Below, one piece after another: positions 50,809 to 59,291 of a stretch of 64,000 bases of DNA. The stretch is from contig JAUIDP010000001.1 in assembly GCA_030429005.1 (NCBI GenBank), positions 113,416-177,415 of the forward strand, given 5' to 3'. Origin of the DNA: Gammaproteobacteria bacterium. GTDB lineage: Bacteria > Pseudomonadota > Gammaproteobacteria > Steroidobacterales > Woeseiaceae. A program made the position numbers and the translations under genes. Numbering within the stretch: position 1 is the first letter of the stretch; every line of letters starts with the position of its first letter. The notes below the pieces were generated by a model, which was not told the origin of the DNA, did not search any database, and saw only the letters and a list, made by a program, of their open reading frames with translations.

Positions 50809-52047
50809 ATGGCAAAAAAATCGCGACTTCACATCCCCCGCCCGTCCGCCAGGCCTGGCGACAAGCCGGACTTCAGTTACCTCGACCTGTCACCGGCTGG
50901 AAGCGTCGACAAGCCATCGCGTGACTCACGCACGCGCGACATCGAATTCCTGAGCAGCGGCCTGGTCCGAGTGCTGGACGACGACCACCAGGCGGTCGGC
51001 CCATGGAACCCCGGCATCGAGCCGGCGCAACTGCAGGTTGCGCTGCGCTGGATGATGCTGAACAGGATCTTTGACAAGCGCATGTGGCAGATCCAGCGCC
51101 AGGGGCGCATCTCTTTCTACATGGAGGCACTGGGCGAGGAAGCCGTTTCCATTGCACAGGGAATGGCACTGCGGCCGGGCGACATGTGTTTCCCGTCATA
51201 CCGCAACCAGGGCCTGTTCCTGTACCGGGGTGTCAAGCTGGTGGATATGATGTGCCAGTGCCTGTCCAATACACGCGACATGTGCAAGGGCCGGCAGCTG
51301 CCGATCATGTATCACAGCCGCGCGGCGAACGTGTTCTCGATCTCCGGTAACCTGGGCACGCAATACCCGCATGCTGTCGGCTGGGCGATGGCATCGGCGA
51401 TCAAGGGCGAGGATCACATCGCGGCCTCGTGGGTCGGTGACGGCAGTACCGCCGAAGCGGACTTCCATCATGCGCTGACTTTTGCCGCCGTCTACCAGGC
51501 ACCGGTCATCCTGAACGTCGTCAACAACCAGTGGGCAATTTCCACGTTCCAGGGTTTTGCCGGCGGCGAGCGCCGCGCTTTCGCGGCACGCGGACTGGGC
51601 CTCGGCGTTCCGGGCATCCGCGTTGACGGCAATGACCTGCTGGCTATATATGCCGTCACGCTGTGGGCTGCCGAACGCGCCCGGCGCGGCGGCGGACCGA
51701 CGCTGATCGAACTGGTGACGTACCGCGCGGGCGCGCATTCGACCAGCGACGACCCGAGCAAGTACCGGCCGAAAGACGAATACAAGGCATTCCCGCTCGG
51801 CGACCCGATCGACCGCCTGAAAAACCACCTGATCAGCATGGGCCACTGGTCGGACGCCAAGCACGAGCAGTTGCAGGATGAGCTGACGGCAGAGGTACAG
51901 GCGGCATGGAAAGAAGCGCAGAAGTACGGAACGATGACCGAAGGACCGTTCCTCGAGTCCGGCACGATGTTCGACGACATTTACGCGGATGTGCCAAAGC
52001 ATCTCGAGTCGCAGCGCCGCTACATGTTAGAGATCGAGGAGTCCTGA
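50809..52047 (+). CDS. bkdA1: Branched-chain 2-oxoacid dehydrogenase E1 alpha
   Basis: 412 aa. The thiamine-diphosphate motif is GDGSTAEADFHHALTFAA ending in NVVNNQWAIS, with RQGRISFYMEALGEEAVSIA, FPSYRNQGLFLYRG and the phosphorylation-loop-like YRAGAHSTSDDPSKYRP. The N-terminal extension HIPRPSARPGDKPDFSYL is typical of the Pseudomonas-type BkdA1. It forms the alpha2beta2 E1 with the next gene product, decarboxylating the oxoacids from leucine, valine and isoleucine. It starts 8 bp after ldh. Confidence 0.94.
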   Translation: MAKKSRLHIPRPSARPGDKPDFSYLDLSPAGSVDKPSRDSRTRDIEFLSSGLVRVLDDDHQAVGPWNPGIEPAQLQVALRWMMLNRIFDKRMWQIQRQGRISFYMEALGEEAVSIAQGMALRPGDMCFPSYRNQGLFLYRGVKLVDMMCQCLSNTRDMCKGRQLPIMYHSRAANVFSISGNLGTQYPHAVGWAMASAIKGEDHIAASWVGDGSTAEADFHHALTFAAVYQAPVILNVVNNQWAISTFQGFAGGERRAFAARGLGLGVPGIRVDGNDLLAIYAVTLWAAERARRGGGPTLIELVTYRAGAHSTSDDPSKYRPKDEYKAFPLGDPIDRLKNHLISMGHWSDAKHEQLQDELTAEVQAAWKEAQKYGTMTEGPFLESGTMFDDIYADVPKHLESQRRYMLEIEES

Positions 52048-52048
52048 C

Positions 52049-53065
52049 ATGGCGCAGATGAACATGATCGAGGCGATTCGCTCGGCGCTGGATGTCGTCA
52101 TGGACAAGGACCCGAATGTCATCGTGCTCGGCGAAGACGTCGGCTATTTCGGCGGTGTGTTCCGCTGCACCGACGGCTTGCAGCGCAAGTATGGCGAACA
52201 CCGGGTCATCGATGCCCCGATTGCGGAAGGCGGCATCATCGGTGCCGCGATCGGCATGGGCATCAATGGCCTGCGGCCGGTTGCGGAAATACAGTTCGCA
52301 GATTACATCTATCCCGGCTTCGACCAGATTGCCAGCGAACTGGCACGCATTCGCTACCGCAGCGCCGGCGAGTTCTTCTCGCCCGTTACGATTCGCACAC
52401 CCTGTGGCGGCGGCATTCGCGGCGGCCAGACGCACTCGCAGAGCCCGGAAGCCATTTTCGCGCACGTCACCGGCATACGCAGCGTCATGCCGTCCAACCC
52501 CTACGACGCCAAGGGCCTGCTGATCAGCTCGATCGAGTCGGACGACCCGGTCGTGTTCTTCGAACCGAAACGAATCTACAACGGGCCGTTCGACGGCGAC
52601 CCGGACAAGCCCGCGGTTTCGTGGACGTCGCACCCGAAAGGCGAGGTACCGGAAGGCTACTACAAGGTCCCGCTCGACACCTGTGAGATCGTCAAGACCG
52701 GCGAGGAACTGACGATCGTCACCTACGGCACGATGGTGCACGTTGCCGAAGCCGCGGCGGCCGAGGTCGGCGTCGACGCCGAGATTATCGATGTGCGCAG
52801 CCTGTCGCCGCTGGACACCGAAACGCTGGCCGACTCCGTCAACAGGACGGGGCGCTGCATGGTTGTGCACGAAGCAACCCGTTTCGCCGGCTATGGCGCC
52901 GAACTGGCTGCACGCATTCAGAAAGACTGTTTTTACAACCTGGAAGCACCGATCGGCCGGGTTGCCGGCTGGGATACCCCGTACCCGCACGCCTTCGAGT
53001 GGCAGTACTTCCCGGGCAAGAAGCGGGTGGCCAACGGAATCCGCAAGATGATGGAGGAAGGATGA
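52049..53065 (+). CDS. bkdA2: Branched-chain 2-oxoacid dehydrogenase E1 beta
   Basis: 338 aa. Transketolase-like beta subunit with LGEDVGYFGGVFRCTDGL, DAPIAEGGIIGAAIGMGING, EIQFADYIYPGFDQI and the C-terminal domain DVRSLSPLDTETLADSV. GGAG ribosome site before the ATG, one base after the alpha stop. Its stop TGA overlaps the E2 start. No E3 gene (lipoamide dehydrogenase) is in the window; a shared one is presumed elsewhere. Confidence 0.94.
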   Translation: MAQMNMIEAIRSALDVVMDKDPNVIVLGEDVGYFGGVFRCTDGLQRKYGEHRVIDAPIAEGGIIGAAIGMGINGLRPVAEIQFADYIYPGFDQIASELARIRYRSAGEFFSPVTIRTPCGGGIRGGQTHSQSPEAIFAHVTGIRSVMPSNPYDAKGLLISSIESDDPVVFFEPKRIYNGPFDGDPDKPAVSWTSHPKGEVPEGYYKVPLDTCEIVKTGEELTIVTYGTMVHVAEAAAAEVGVDAEIIDVRSLSPLDTETLADSVNRTGRCMVVHEATRFAGYGAELAARIQKDCFYNLEAPIGRVAGWDTPYPHAFEWQYFPGKKRVANGIRKMMEEG

Positions 53066-54291
53066 GCGAATTCGTTTTCAAACTTCCGGACCTGGGTGAA
53101 GGCATGGTCGAGTCGGAAATCGGCGAATGGTTCGTCAAGGTCGGCGACAAGGTCGAGGAAGACGCCGTGCTCGGTTCGATGATGACGGACAAGGCAGCAG
53201 TGGAGTTGTCCTCCCCGGTATCCGGCACGGTCGTGAAACTGGCAGGCGAACCCGGTGACATCGTTGCCATCGGCTCCGCACTCGTCGTATTCGAAACCGA
53301 TGGCGAGGTTGACACGCAAACCGCAGCCGAATCAGCACCGGCCGAGACGGCCGCCACCACGCCGGCAACAAAGCCGGCACCGGCAGCCGACTCCGCCGCC
53401 GCGAAGCCTGCCCGCGTCATGACTTCCCCGGCGATCCGCCGGCGTGCCAAGGAGGCCGGTATCGACCTGGTCGACGTACCGGGTACCGGCCCCGGGGGAC
53501 GTGTAACGCGCAAGGATTTCGACACCTATCTCGATGACGCGCCGGCCACAGCATCTGCTGCCCGCTCCTCGAGCGGTGCGCGCGCCCAGCCGGCTCCGGC
53601 AGACACGGAAATCAAGGTCATCGGCCTGCGGCGCATCATTGCCGAACGCATGTCGGCCGCGACCCGCGAAATTCCGCACTTCACCTACGTGGAGGAGATC
53701 GATATCACCGAGGTGGAAGCATTGCGCAAACACCTCAATGACAAACGGGCAGACAAGTCGGCGCGGCTGACACCGCTGCCGTTTCTCGGGCTGGCGCTGG
53801 TGCGCGCATTGCGTGAGTTCCCGCAATGCAACGCCACCTATGACCGGCAGCGCAATGTCATCATCCAGCACGGCGCCGTACACCTCGGCGTCGCGACACA
53901 AACGCCGGACGGGCTCAAGGTGCCCGTCGTCAGGGACGCGCACGCCCTGTCACTCGACGAACTGGCTGCGCAGATTCGACGTGTCTCTACCGCCGCACGG
54001 GACAACAGCATTACCAAGTCGGAGCTGAGCGGTTCGACGATCACAATCACCAGCCTCGGCAAGCTTGGCGGCATCGTATCGACGCCGGTCATCAACATGC
54101 CCGAGGTCGGCATCATCGGCGTAAACCGGGCCATCGAGAAACCCGTAGTCATGAATGGCCAGGTAGCAGTTCGGACGACGATGAACCTGTCTTCATCATT
54201 CGACCATCGCTTCGTCGATGGCTATGATGCAGCAGCCATGATTCAACGTATCAAGGAACTGCTGGAACACCCGGCGACCATATTCATTTGA
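53062..54291 (+). CDS. bkdB: Branched-chain 2-oxoacid dehydrogenase E2 (dihydrolipoyl acyltransferase)
   Basis: 409 aa with a single lipoyl domain (1-80; lipoylated Lys44 in MTDKAAVELSSP), an Ala/Pro/Thr linker, an E3-binding domain (about 118-155: SPAIRRRAKEAGIDLVDVPG) and the catalytic domain with SSSFDHRFVDGYDAA, where His and Asp are the catalytic pair. It passes the acyl group to CoA. The start at 53062 overlaps the E1 beta stop; an upstream ATG at 52999 would add residues from another frame of E1 beta. It ends in TTGA shared with the next gene. Confidence 0.94.
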   Translation: MSEFVFKLPDLGEGMVESEIGEWFVKVGDKVEEDAVLGSMMTDKAAVELSSPVSGTVVKLAGEPGDIVAIGSALVVFETDGEVDTQTAAESAPAETAATTPATKPAPAADSAAAKPARVMTSPAIRRRAKEAGIDLVDVPGTGPGGRVTRKDFDTYLDDAPATASAARSSSGARAQPAPADTEIKVIGLRRIIAERMSAATREIPHFTYVEEIDITEVEALRKHLNDKRADKSARLTPLPFLGLALVRALREFPQCNATYDRQRNVIIQHGAVHLGVATQTPDGLKVPVVRDAHALSLDELAAQIRRVSTAARDNSITKSELSGSTITITSLGKLGGIVSTPVINMPEVGIIGVNRAIEKPVVMNGQVAVRTTMNLSSSFDHRFVDGYDAAAMIQRIKELLEHPATIFI

Positions 54292-55310
54292 CAAGAATAG
54301 AGCTCAAGCCACCCTACCTGCTGTACCTGGGCGACGTCCCCGACGATCATCATGCGAAGACCGGCCATGGCATTGCCTACTGGCGGCGTGACCGCTGCGC
54401 CGGGCAAATGCGCCTGCCGGGTTGCCCGGTGGATACCGGACTGCCCGAACTCGACGTTGCCGGCGCCATCGATGCCGGTGTCGGTACAGCCGTCGTCGGC
54501 GTGGCGTCTGTCGGCGGCGTTTTGCTGGACAGCTGGATTCCGGCGCTGGCGGCACTGGCCGAAGCCGGCATCGATATCGCCGCCGGCACGCATGCACGGT
54601 TGCGTGACAATGCCCGCCTCCGCGAGGCAGCGGCGAAAAGTGGTGCCCGCCTGATCGATGTCCGCGAACCACCCCCGGGCATCGAAGTCGGCACCGGCAT
54701 CAAGCGCCCCGGCAAACGCGTCCTGATGGTTGGCTCGGACTGTGCCGTGGGCAAGAAATACAGCGCGCTGGCATTGCACCGGGAACTGGCCGCACGTGGC
54801 GTCAAGGCCGATTTCCGCGCCACCGGGCAGACCGGCATCATGATTGCCGGCGAGGGGATCCCGGTCGACGCCGTTGTGTCGGACTTCGTCGCCGGCGCCG
54901 CGGAACTCCTGTCACCCGCCAACGACGCCGATCACTGGGACGTTATCGAAGGCCAGGGCTCGCTGTTGCATCCCGGGTATGCGGCGGTCAGCCTTGGGCT
55001 GTTGCACGGCTCGCAACCGGATGCCATCGTGATCTGCCATCGGGCCGGCCTCGAGTACATCGATACCGACGACGTGATGGTGGAGATACCGCCTCTCGAC
55101 GAGGTCGCCGAGACCGCATTGCGGCTCGTGCAGGTAACGAATCCGCGCTGCGTCTGGGCAGGCATCAGCCTGGATACGTCGGCAATGCCGGACGAACAAC
55201 GGCGTGGTTATCTCGCCGACCTTGCAGGCAAGTACGGCCTGCCCTGTGTCGACCCGGTCGCGACCGGTATGGCGGATATCGCAGACTTCCTGCTGGAGAG
55301 TGTCAAATGA
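54288..55310 (+). CDS. dgcN: DUF1611 protein, D-glutamate N-acetyltransferase DgcN-like
   Basis: 340 aa, probable TTG start in a TTGA overlap with the E2 stop. Two parts: an N-terminal Rossmann-like domain (PYLLYLGDVPDDHHAKTGHG, GVASVGGVLLDSWIPALAAL) and a C-terminal P-loop NTPase-like domain with MVGSDCAVGKKYSALAL (about 145-161) and VIEGQGSLLHPGYAAVS. DUF1611 proteins next to an enolase-family racemase are DgcN, reported to acetylate D-glutamate so that DgcA can convert N-acetyl-D-glutamate to the L form in marine bacteria. Gene pairing here matches. The TTG start is uncommon but no better start exists. Confidence 0.8.
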   Translation: MTRIELKPPYLLYLGDVPDDHHAKTGHGIAYWRRDRCAGQMRLPGCPVDTGLPELDVAGAIDAGVGTAVVGVASVGGVLLDSWIPALAALAEAGIDIAAGTHARLRDNARLREAAAKSGARLIDVREPPPGIEVGTGIKRPGKRVLMVGSDCAVGKKYSALALHRELAARGVKADFRATGQTGIMIAGEGIPVDAVVSDFVAGAAELLSPANDADHWDVIEGQGSLLHPGYAAVSLGLLHGSQPDAIVICHRAGLEYIDTDDVMVEIPPLDEVAETALRLVQVTNPRCVWAGISLDTSAMPDEQRRGYLADLAGKYGLPCVDPVATGMADIADFLLESVK

Positions 55311-56296
55311 CACGGCGGGTCTCGGTGCACCTCGAGAACTGGATGGCGCTGATTCCGTTTCGTATCTCGCGGAACACCTGGAACGACTTTCCCAGTGTCG
55401 TCTGCGAAATCGAGCAGGACGGCAGGACAGGCCGCGGCGAAGGGCTCGGCGTCTATTACCTGGACGAAGACCAGCAATCGATGCTCGCCCAGGTGGAAGC
55501 GGTTGCGAGCCAGCTCGAAAAGGGCATCGGTCGCGATGAGTTACAGGAACTGCTCCCGCCCGGCGGGGCACGCTGTGCCGTGGATGCCGCGCTGTGGGAT
55601 CTTGAAGCGCAGCTCAGCGGGACCAGCGCCTGGCAGGCTGCCGGCGTGTCGGCCGACCCGGTCGAAACCGTGTTCACGATCGGTCTCGAGGCAGAACCCG
55701 GCGAAATGGGTGCCCGCGCCGCGGCAGCCGCAGGCCTCAGCCTGTTCAAGGTGAAGTTGAACGACGACCGGCCGGTGGAACGCATCGCATCGATCCGCGA
55801 GGCACGGCCGGATGCCCGCCTCGTTGTGGACGTCAACGAAGGCTGGGAATTTGCACAGCTCGTCGATGTTGCTCCCGCGCTTGCCGGGCTTGGCGTCAGC
55901 ATGATCGAACAACCGTTGCCGCGTGGCAGGGACGACGCGTTGGCTGACTACGATTCGCCGCTTCCGCTGTGTGCTGACGAGTCTATCCAGCACGCGGGCG
56001 AACTCAACTCGATCGCGGATCGCTACCAGATGATCAACATCAAGCTCGACAAGTCCGGCGGGCTGACGCACGGGCTCGAGCTCGCCAGGGCCGCCAGGAC
56101 GCTCGGCCTCGGCATCATGGTCGGCTGCATGGGCGGCACGTCGCTGAGCATGGCGCCGATGCACGTCATCGCACAGCTTGCCGATTTCGTCGATATCGAC
56201 GGGCCGCTGCTGTTGAAGAACGACCGGCCCGGCGGATTCATCTACGACAAGGGCATGGTTTCGCTGCCCGCCAACCGCTTCTGGGGCATGCCCTGA
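55307..56296 (+). CDS. dgcA: Enolase-superfamily racemase, DgcA-like (N-acetyl-D-glutamate racemase)
   Basis: 329 aa, muconate-lactonising/dipeptide-epimerase group of the enolase superfamily. Catalytic Lys pair in FKVKLN; metal ligands in VVDVNEGW (Asp), MIEQPLP (Glu) and LCADESI (Asp); second base in INIKLDKSGG. On sequence alone it could be an L-Ala-D/L-Glu epimerase, but ATGA overlap with dgcN favours N-acetyl-D-glutamate racemase. The pair would recycle D-glutamate from peptidoglycan or environmental D-amino acids into N-acetyl-L-glutamate. Confidence 0.8.
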   Translation: MTRRVSVHLENWMALIPFRISRNTWNDFPSVVCEIEQDGRTGRGEGLGVYYLDEDQQSMLAQVEAVASQLEKGIGRDELQELLPPGGARCAVDAALWDLEAQLSGTSAWQAAGVSADPVETVFTIGLEAEPGEMGARAAAAAGLSLFKVKLNDDRPVERIASIREARPDARLVVDVNEGWEFAQLVDVAPALAGLGVSMIEQPLPRGRDDALADYDSPLPLCADESIQHAGELNSIADRYQMINIKLDKSGGLTHGLELARAARTLGLGIMVGCMGGTSLSMAPMHVIAQLADFVDIDGPLLLKNDRPGGFIYDKGMVSLPANRFWGMP

Positions 56297-56319
56297 CGCG
56301 CATCGGTGGCGATGCCGCG

Positions 56320-57192
56320 CTAGCCGTCGAACGTTGCGACGTACAGAGGCTGGTTCTTTCCCAGCGCCGCGCGTTTCATGCCATCCGAGTTGTAGGCCAT
56401 CGCAACCTCGCCTTGCCGCGTGACAGCGATAATGCCGGCATCGCCGCCTAGCCGTTTGATTTCAGCCAGGACGCGGTCGATCGCCTCGCGAAGGCTGGCG
56501 CCGGCCGCGTGGAAGTGCGCCACGGCGATCGCGCCGCCGGAGCGAATGATGTGCTCGCCGGTACCCGTGCAGGAAATTGCAACCGCGTCGTCGGCCCAGG
56601 TTCCGGGGCCGATCAGCGGTGTATCCCCCACGCGGCCCTCCAGCTTCATGAACGTGCCGCCCGTCGACGTGGCCGCGGCGAGCTGTCCGGCGTTGTCCAG
56701 CGCGACAGCGCCGACAGTGCCGTGCTTTTGCTCGCTGATATCGTCTGCGGTGACGCCGACCGGCAGCACGTAGTAACTGTCGCCGCCGCTCACCTGCTCG
56801 AAGCCCGCCTCGCGCGCAAAGTTCGCCGCCCCCTTTCCGGTCAGCATGACGTGCGGCGTTTTTTCCATGACACCGCGCGCGACGCAAACCGGGTTGACGA
56901 CACCGGTGATCGCTGCGACCGCGCCGGCCATTCGGTCCGGACCGTGCATGATCGACGCATCGAGCTCCACATACCCGGCACTGTTCGGTGCCGAACCTTT
57001 GCCGGCAACGTAGAGTCCGCAGGACTCCAGTTCGGCAACCGCGATCTCGACGACATCGAGCGCACAGGTGCCGCGCGCCAGCCTTGCTTCGCTGGCTTCG
57101 GCCAGCTCCCGAAGATGTGCCTCCGTGGCGGCATAGTCGCGCCCGGGCACCGGACCCGCGCCTCCATGCAGTGCGATTGCGTAGTTCGGCAT
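56320..57192 (-). CDS. iaaA: Isoaspartyl peptidase / L-asparaginase (Ntn hydrolase)
   Basis: 290 aa. Plant-type asparaginase family. The precursor cleaves itself before Thr159 in KHGTVGAVALD, which becomes the N-terminal nucleophile of the beta subunit. Other motifs are ALHGGAGPVPG, GKGSAPNSAGYVELDASIM and TSTGGTFMKLEGRVGDTPLIG, where the last Arg binds the substrate carboxylate. It hydrolyses beta-aspartyl dipeptides formed by protein damage and asparagine. ATG at 57192 is preferred to a TTG three bases earlier. It converges on dgcA and lies 66 bp downstream of the cfa gene on the same strand. Confidence 0.9.
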   Translation of the reverse strand: MPNYAIALHGGAGPVPGRDYAATEAHLRELAEASEARLARGTCALDVVEIAVAELESCGLYVAGKGSAPNSAGYVELDASIMHGPDRMAGAVAAITGVVNPVCVARGVMEKTPHVMLTGKGAANFAREAGFEQVSGGDSYYVLPVGVTADDISEQKHGTVGAVALDNAGQLAAATSTGGTFMKLEGRVGDTPLIGPGTWADDAVAISCTGTGEHIIRSGGAIAVAHFHAAGASLREAIDRVLAEIKRLGGDAGIIAVTRQGEVAMAYNSDGMKRAALGKNQPLYVATFDG

Positions 57193-57258
57193 CAAAGTGG
57201 TCTTGTTGTGGCGATCAGGCCGGTGAGTGTACCGATCCCTGCCTGGCGCGGCTATTGC

Positions 57259-58530
57259 CTAGTAACGGATCTGTTCGCGGCGGGCACCGGGCCGCATGCA
57301 CAGCATCTGCACGGTACCGGTGCTGCGTTCGACGAAAGCCGCTTCGCAGTAGCAGAGATAAAACTCCCACAGCCGGATGAAGGATTCCGGGTACCCCTGG
57401 TCACGCACGGCATCGACGCTGGCGAGAAATCGCTGGCGCCAGAGCCGCAGCGTGCGTGCATAGTGCGGCCCGATGTCCTCGACGTGCAGGATGCGCATGT
57501 CCGTATGCCGGGTCATGACGTCCGCCATGCCGGAGACTGACGTCAGGCAGCCACCGGGGAAAATGTATCGACGAATAAAATCGACGCTCCGGGTATACCG
57601 TTCGTATTGCTGATCGGCGATCGTGATGGCCTGCAACAGCATCTGCCCATCCGGCTTCAGCAGTTCGGCACATTTACGGAAGAATGATTCGTGAAACTGG
57701 TGCCCAACCGCTTCGATCATTTCTATCGACACGAGCTTGTCAAACTGGCCGGAGAGGTCACGGTAGTCATCAAACAACAACGTGATCCGGTCCTCCAGCC
57801 CGGCCCTGCGGATGCGGTCGCGGGCCAGGTCGTGTTGTTCCCTCGATATCGTTGTCGTTGTCACATGGCAGCCATAGTGCCGCGCGGCATGGATGGCGAA
57901 GCCGCCCCAGCCTGTCCCGATCTCGACGACATTGTCCGTTGCGCGCAGGTCCAGCTTCCGGCAGATCCGGTCCAGCTTTGCAACCGCTGCGATTTCGAGC
58001 GAAGTCGTCGGCGTGTCGAAGTACGCACACGAATACATCATTTCCGGATCCAGCCACAGCGCGTAGAAGTCGTTGCCCAGGTCGTAATGCGCGGCGATGT
58101 TCCGGCGGCTTCCGGAGCGGGTATTGCGATTGAGCCAGTGCAGGACTTTCCGGGCCGGCTGCAGCAGCGCTGCGAAACCGGCGTCCATGTTCTCGAGGAC
58201 ATCACGGTTGACGAGCAGCAGGCGCAGCAGGTCCGTTAACCGGTCACACGACCAGTGTCCCTGCATATAGGCCTCGCCGGCACCTATGGAACCGCCGAAC
58301 GCGATGTCGCTGTAAAAAGATGGGTGATGGACCCGCAGTACGACTGAGAGCTCCCGTGGCTCGCCGCGGTCGCCATACGTCACGACCTGGTCGCCCTCCC
58401 TGATGGTCAGGCGGCCACGACGCAGATTCTGCAAACGCGTCCGGACGATTTTCCGCGCCAGCCGCTCAAGCCGGGTCGGACGCGCGGATGCTTCGAGGAA
58501 CGCCGGCGAACTGATCGGTGTCACTTTCAT
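57259..58530 (-). CDS. cfa: Cyclopropane-fatty-acid synthase family methyltransferase
   Basis: 423 aa, the full length of bacterial CFA synthase. An N-terminal lipid-binding domain (about 1-130) precedes the SAM methyltransferase with VVEIGTGWGGFAIHAARHYG, HYDLGNDFYALWLDPEMMYSCAYF, SIEMIEAVGHQF and FIRRYIFPGGCLTS. It transfers a methylene from SAM to the double bond of membrane phospholipid acyl chains. Start 58530 overlaps the DUF1365 stop (ATGA); a longer reading to 58854 is an artefact over that gene. Last of seven coupled genes. Confidence 0.92.
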   Translation of the reverse strand: MKVTPISSPAFLEASARPTRLERLARKIVRTRLQNLRRGRLTIREGDQVVTYGDRGEPRELSVVLRVHHPSFYSDIAFGGSIGAGEAYMQGHWSCDRLTDLLRLLLVNRDVLENMDAGFAALLQPARKVLHWLNRNTRSGSRRNIAAHYDLGNDFYALWLDPEMMYSCAYFDTPTTSLEIAAVAKLDRICRKLDLRATDNVVEIGTGWGGFAIHAARHYGCHVTTTTISREQHDLARDRIRRAGLEDRITLLFDDYRDLSGQFDKLVSIEMIEAVGHQFHESFFRKCAELLKPDGQMLLQAITIADQQYERYTRSVDFIRRYIFPGGCLTSVSGMADVMTRHTDMRILHVEDIGPHYARTLRLWRQRFLASVDAVRDQGYPESFIRLWEFYLCYCEAAFVERSTGTVQMLCMRPGARREQIRY

Positions 58531-59291
58531 TGTTTCTCCGCTACTGTTGCAACCTTGTCCGGATGAGGAAAAACCGGAACTCGCTTGAGCCACAGGCAGA
58601 AGGCCTGCCAGTGAATCCTGGCAATCGTCGTCATTGTCTGGAACGGGTATCGCAGCAACACGCCGGCCAGTGCCCGTGACGAGATTTCCCTGCGCTCGAG
58701 GTTCAGCATGGCTTTGAAGTCGCGACTTCCCGCGCTTCGGTTCGCCATGAATACGGACAGGCGCTCCGCCGGTTGCTTCAATACCCAGGTATAACGGACA
58801 TCCATCGGCATGAACGGCGATACGTGCATGGCCTTGGTGACTTCGAAGCGCCATGGCTTGCCGTGCGGCTGGTCACGGCAGGATTCGACATAGCAATGCT
58901 GCTCGCCCCATGGCGTGTTGTTGACTTCGACAACAATCGCCTCCACTGACTTGCCGTCGGCGCCGAAGCAGTAATAGAAGCTGACCGGGTTGAACCAGTA
59001 GCCGAAGTACGCAAAGTTTGTCAGCAGCCGCACCGGCCCCGCGGGCCGGAACCCGGCTTTTGCAAGAACCAGGTCAGCAACCGCCGTCTTCAGGTCACCG
59101 CTGCCCAGGTGCCGGTCCCGGCGAAACCGTGCCAGCGCGGGCTTGCTGGCGGACCAGAGCCAGTGCCGTGCAAACAGTCCGGGCAGCTCGTCCAGGTCGA
59201 CGTACAGCATGAACAGGCGATAGTCGAAACGGTGCACCACCGGCTGCAGGCGTGTGTGGCTAACTCGCCCTTCGTAGATGCAGCTCTGCAT
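58527..59291 (-). CDS. DUF1365 family protein
   Basis: 254 aa. It begins CIYEGRVSHTRLQPVVHRFDYRL and contains LLTNFAYFGYWFNPVSFYYC and the VNNTPWGEQHCY block, all hallmarks of DUF1365. The biochemical role is not established; the gene is almost always between an FAD amine-oxidase-like gene and a CFA synthase gene, as here. In Rhodobacter such genes belong to a sigmaE-controlled lipid operon. It overlaps the upstream FAD gene by 32 bp and cfa by four. Confidence 0.88.
   Translation of the reverse strand: MQSCIYEGRVSHTRLQPVVHRFDYRLFMLYVDLDELPGLFARHWLWSASKPALARFRRDRHLGSGDLKTAVADLVLAKAGFRPAGPVRLLTNFAYFGYWFNPVSFYYCFGADGKSVEAIVVEVNNTPWGEQHCYVESCRDQPHGKPWRFEVTKAMHVSPFMPMDVRYTWVLKQPAERLSVFMANRSAGSRDFKAMLNLERREISSRALAGVLLRYPFQTMTTIARIHWQAFCLWLKRVPVFPHPDKVATVAEKQ

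Noticed and set aside
58531..58854. N-terminal extension of the CFA synthase by 108 residues
   Set aside because: The extension overlaps the DUF1365 gene in another frame; the ATGA junction at 58527-58530 is the natural start.
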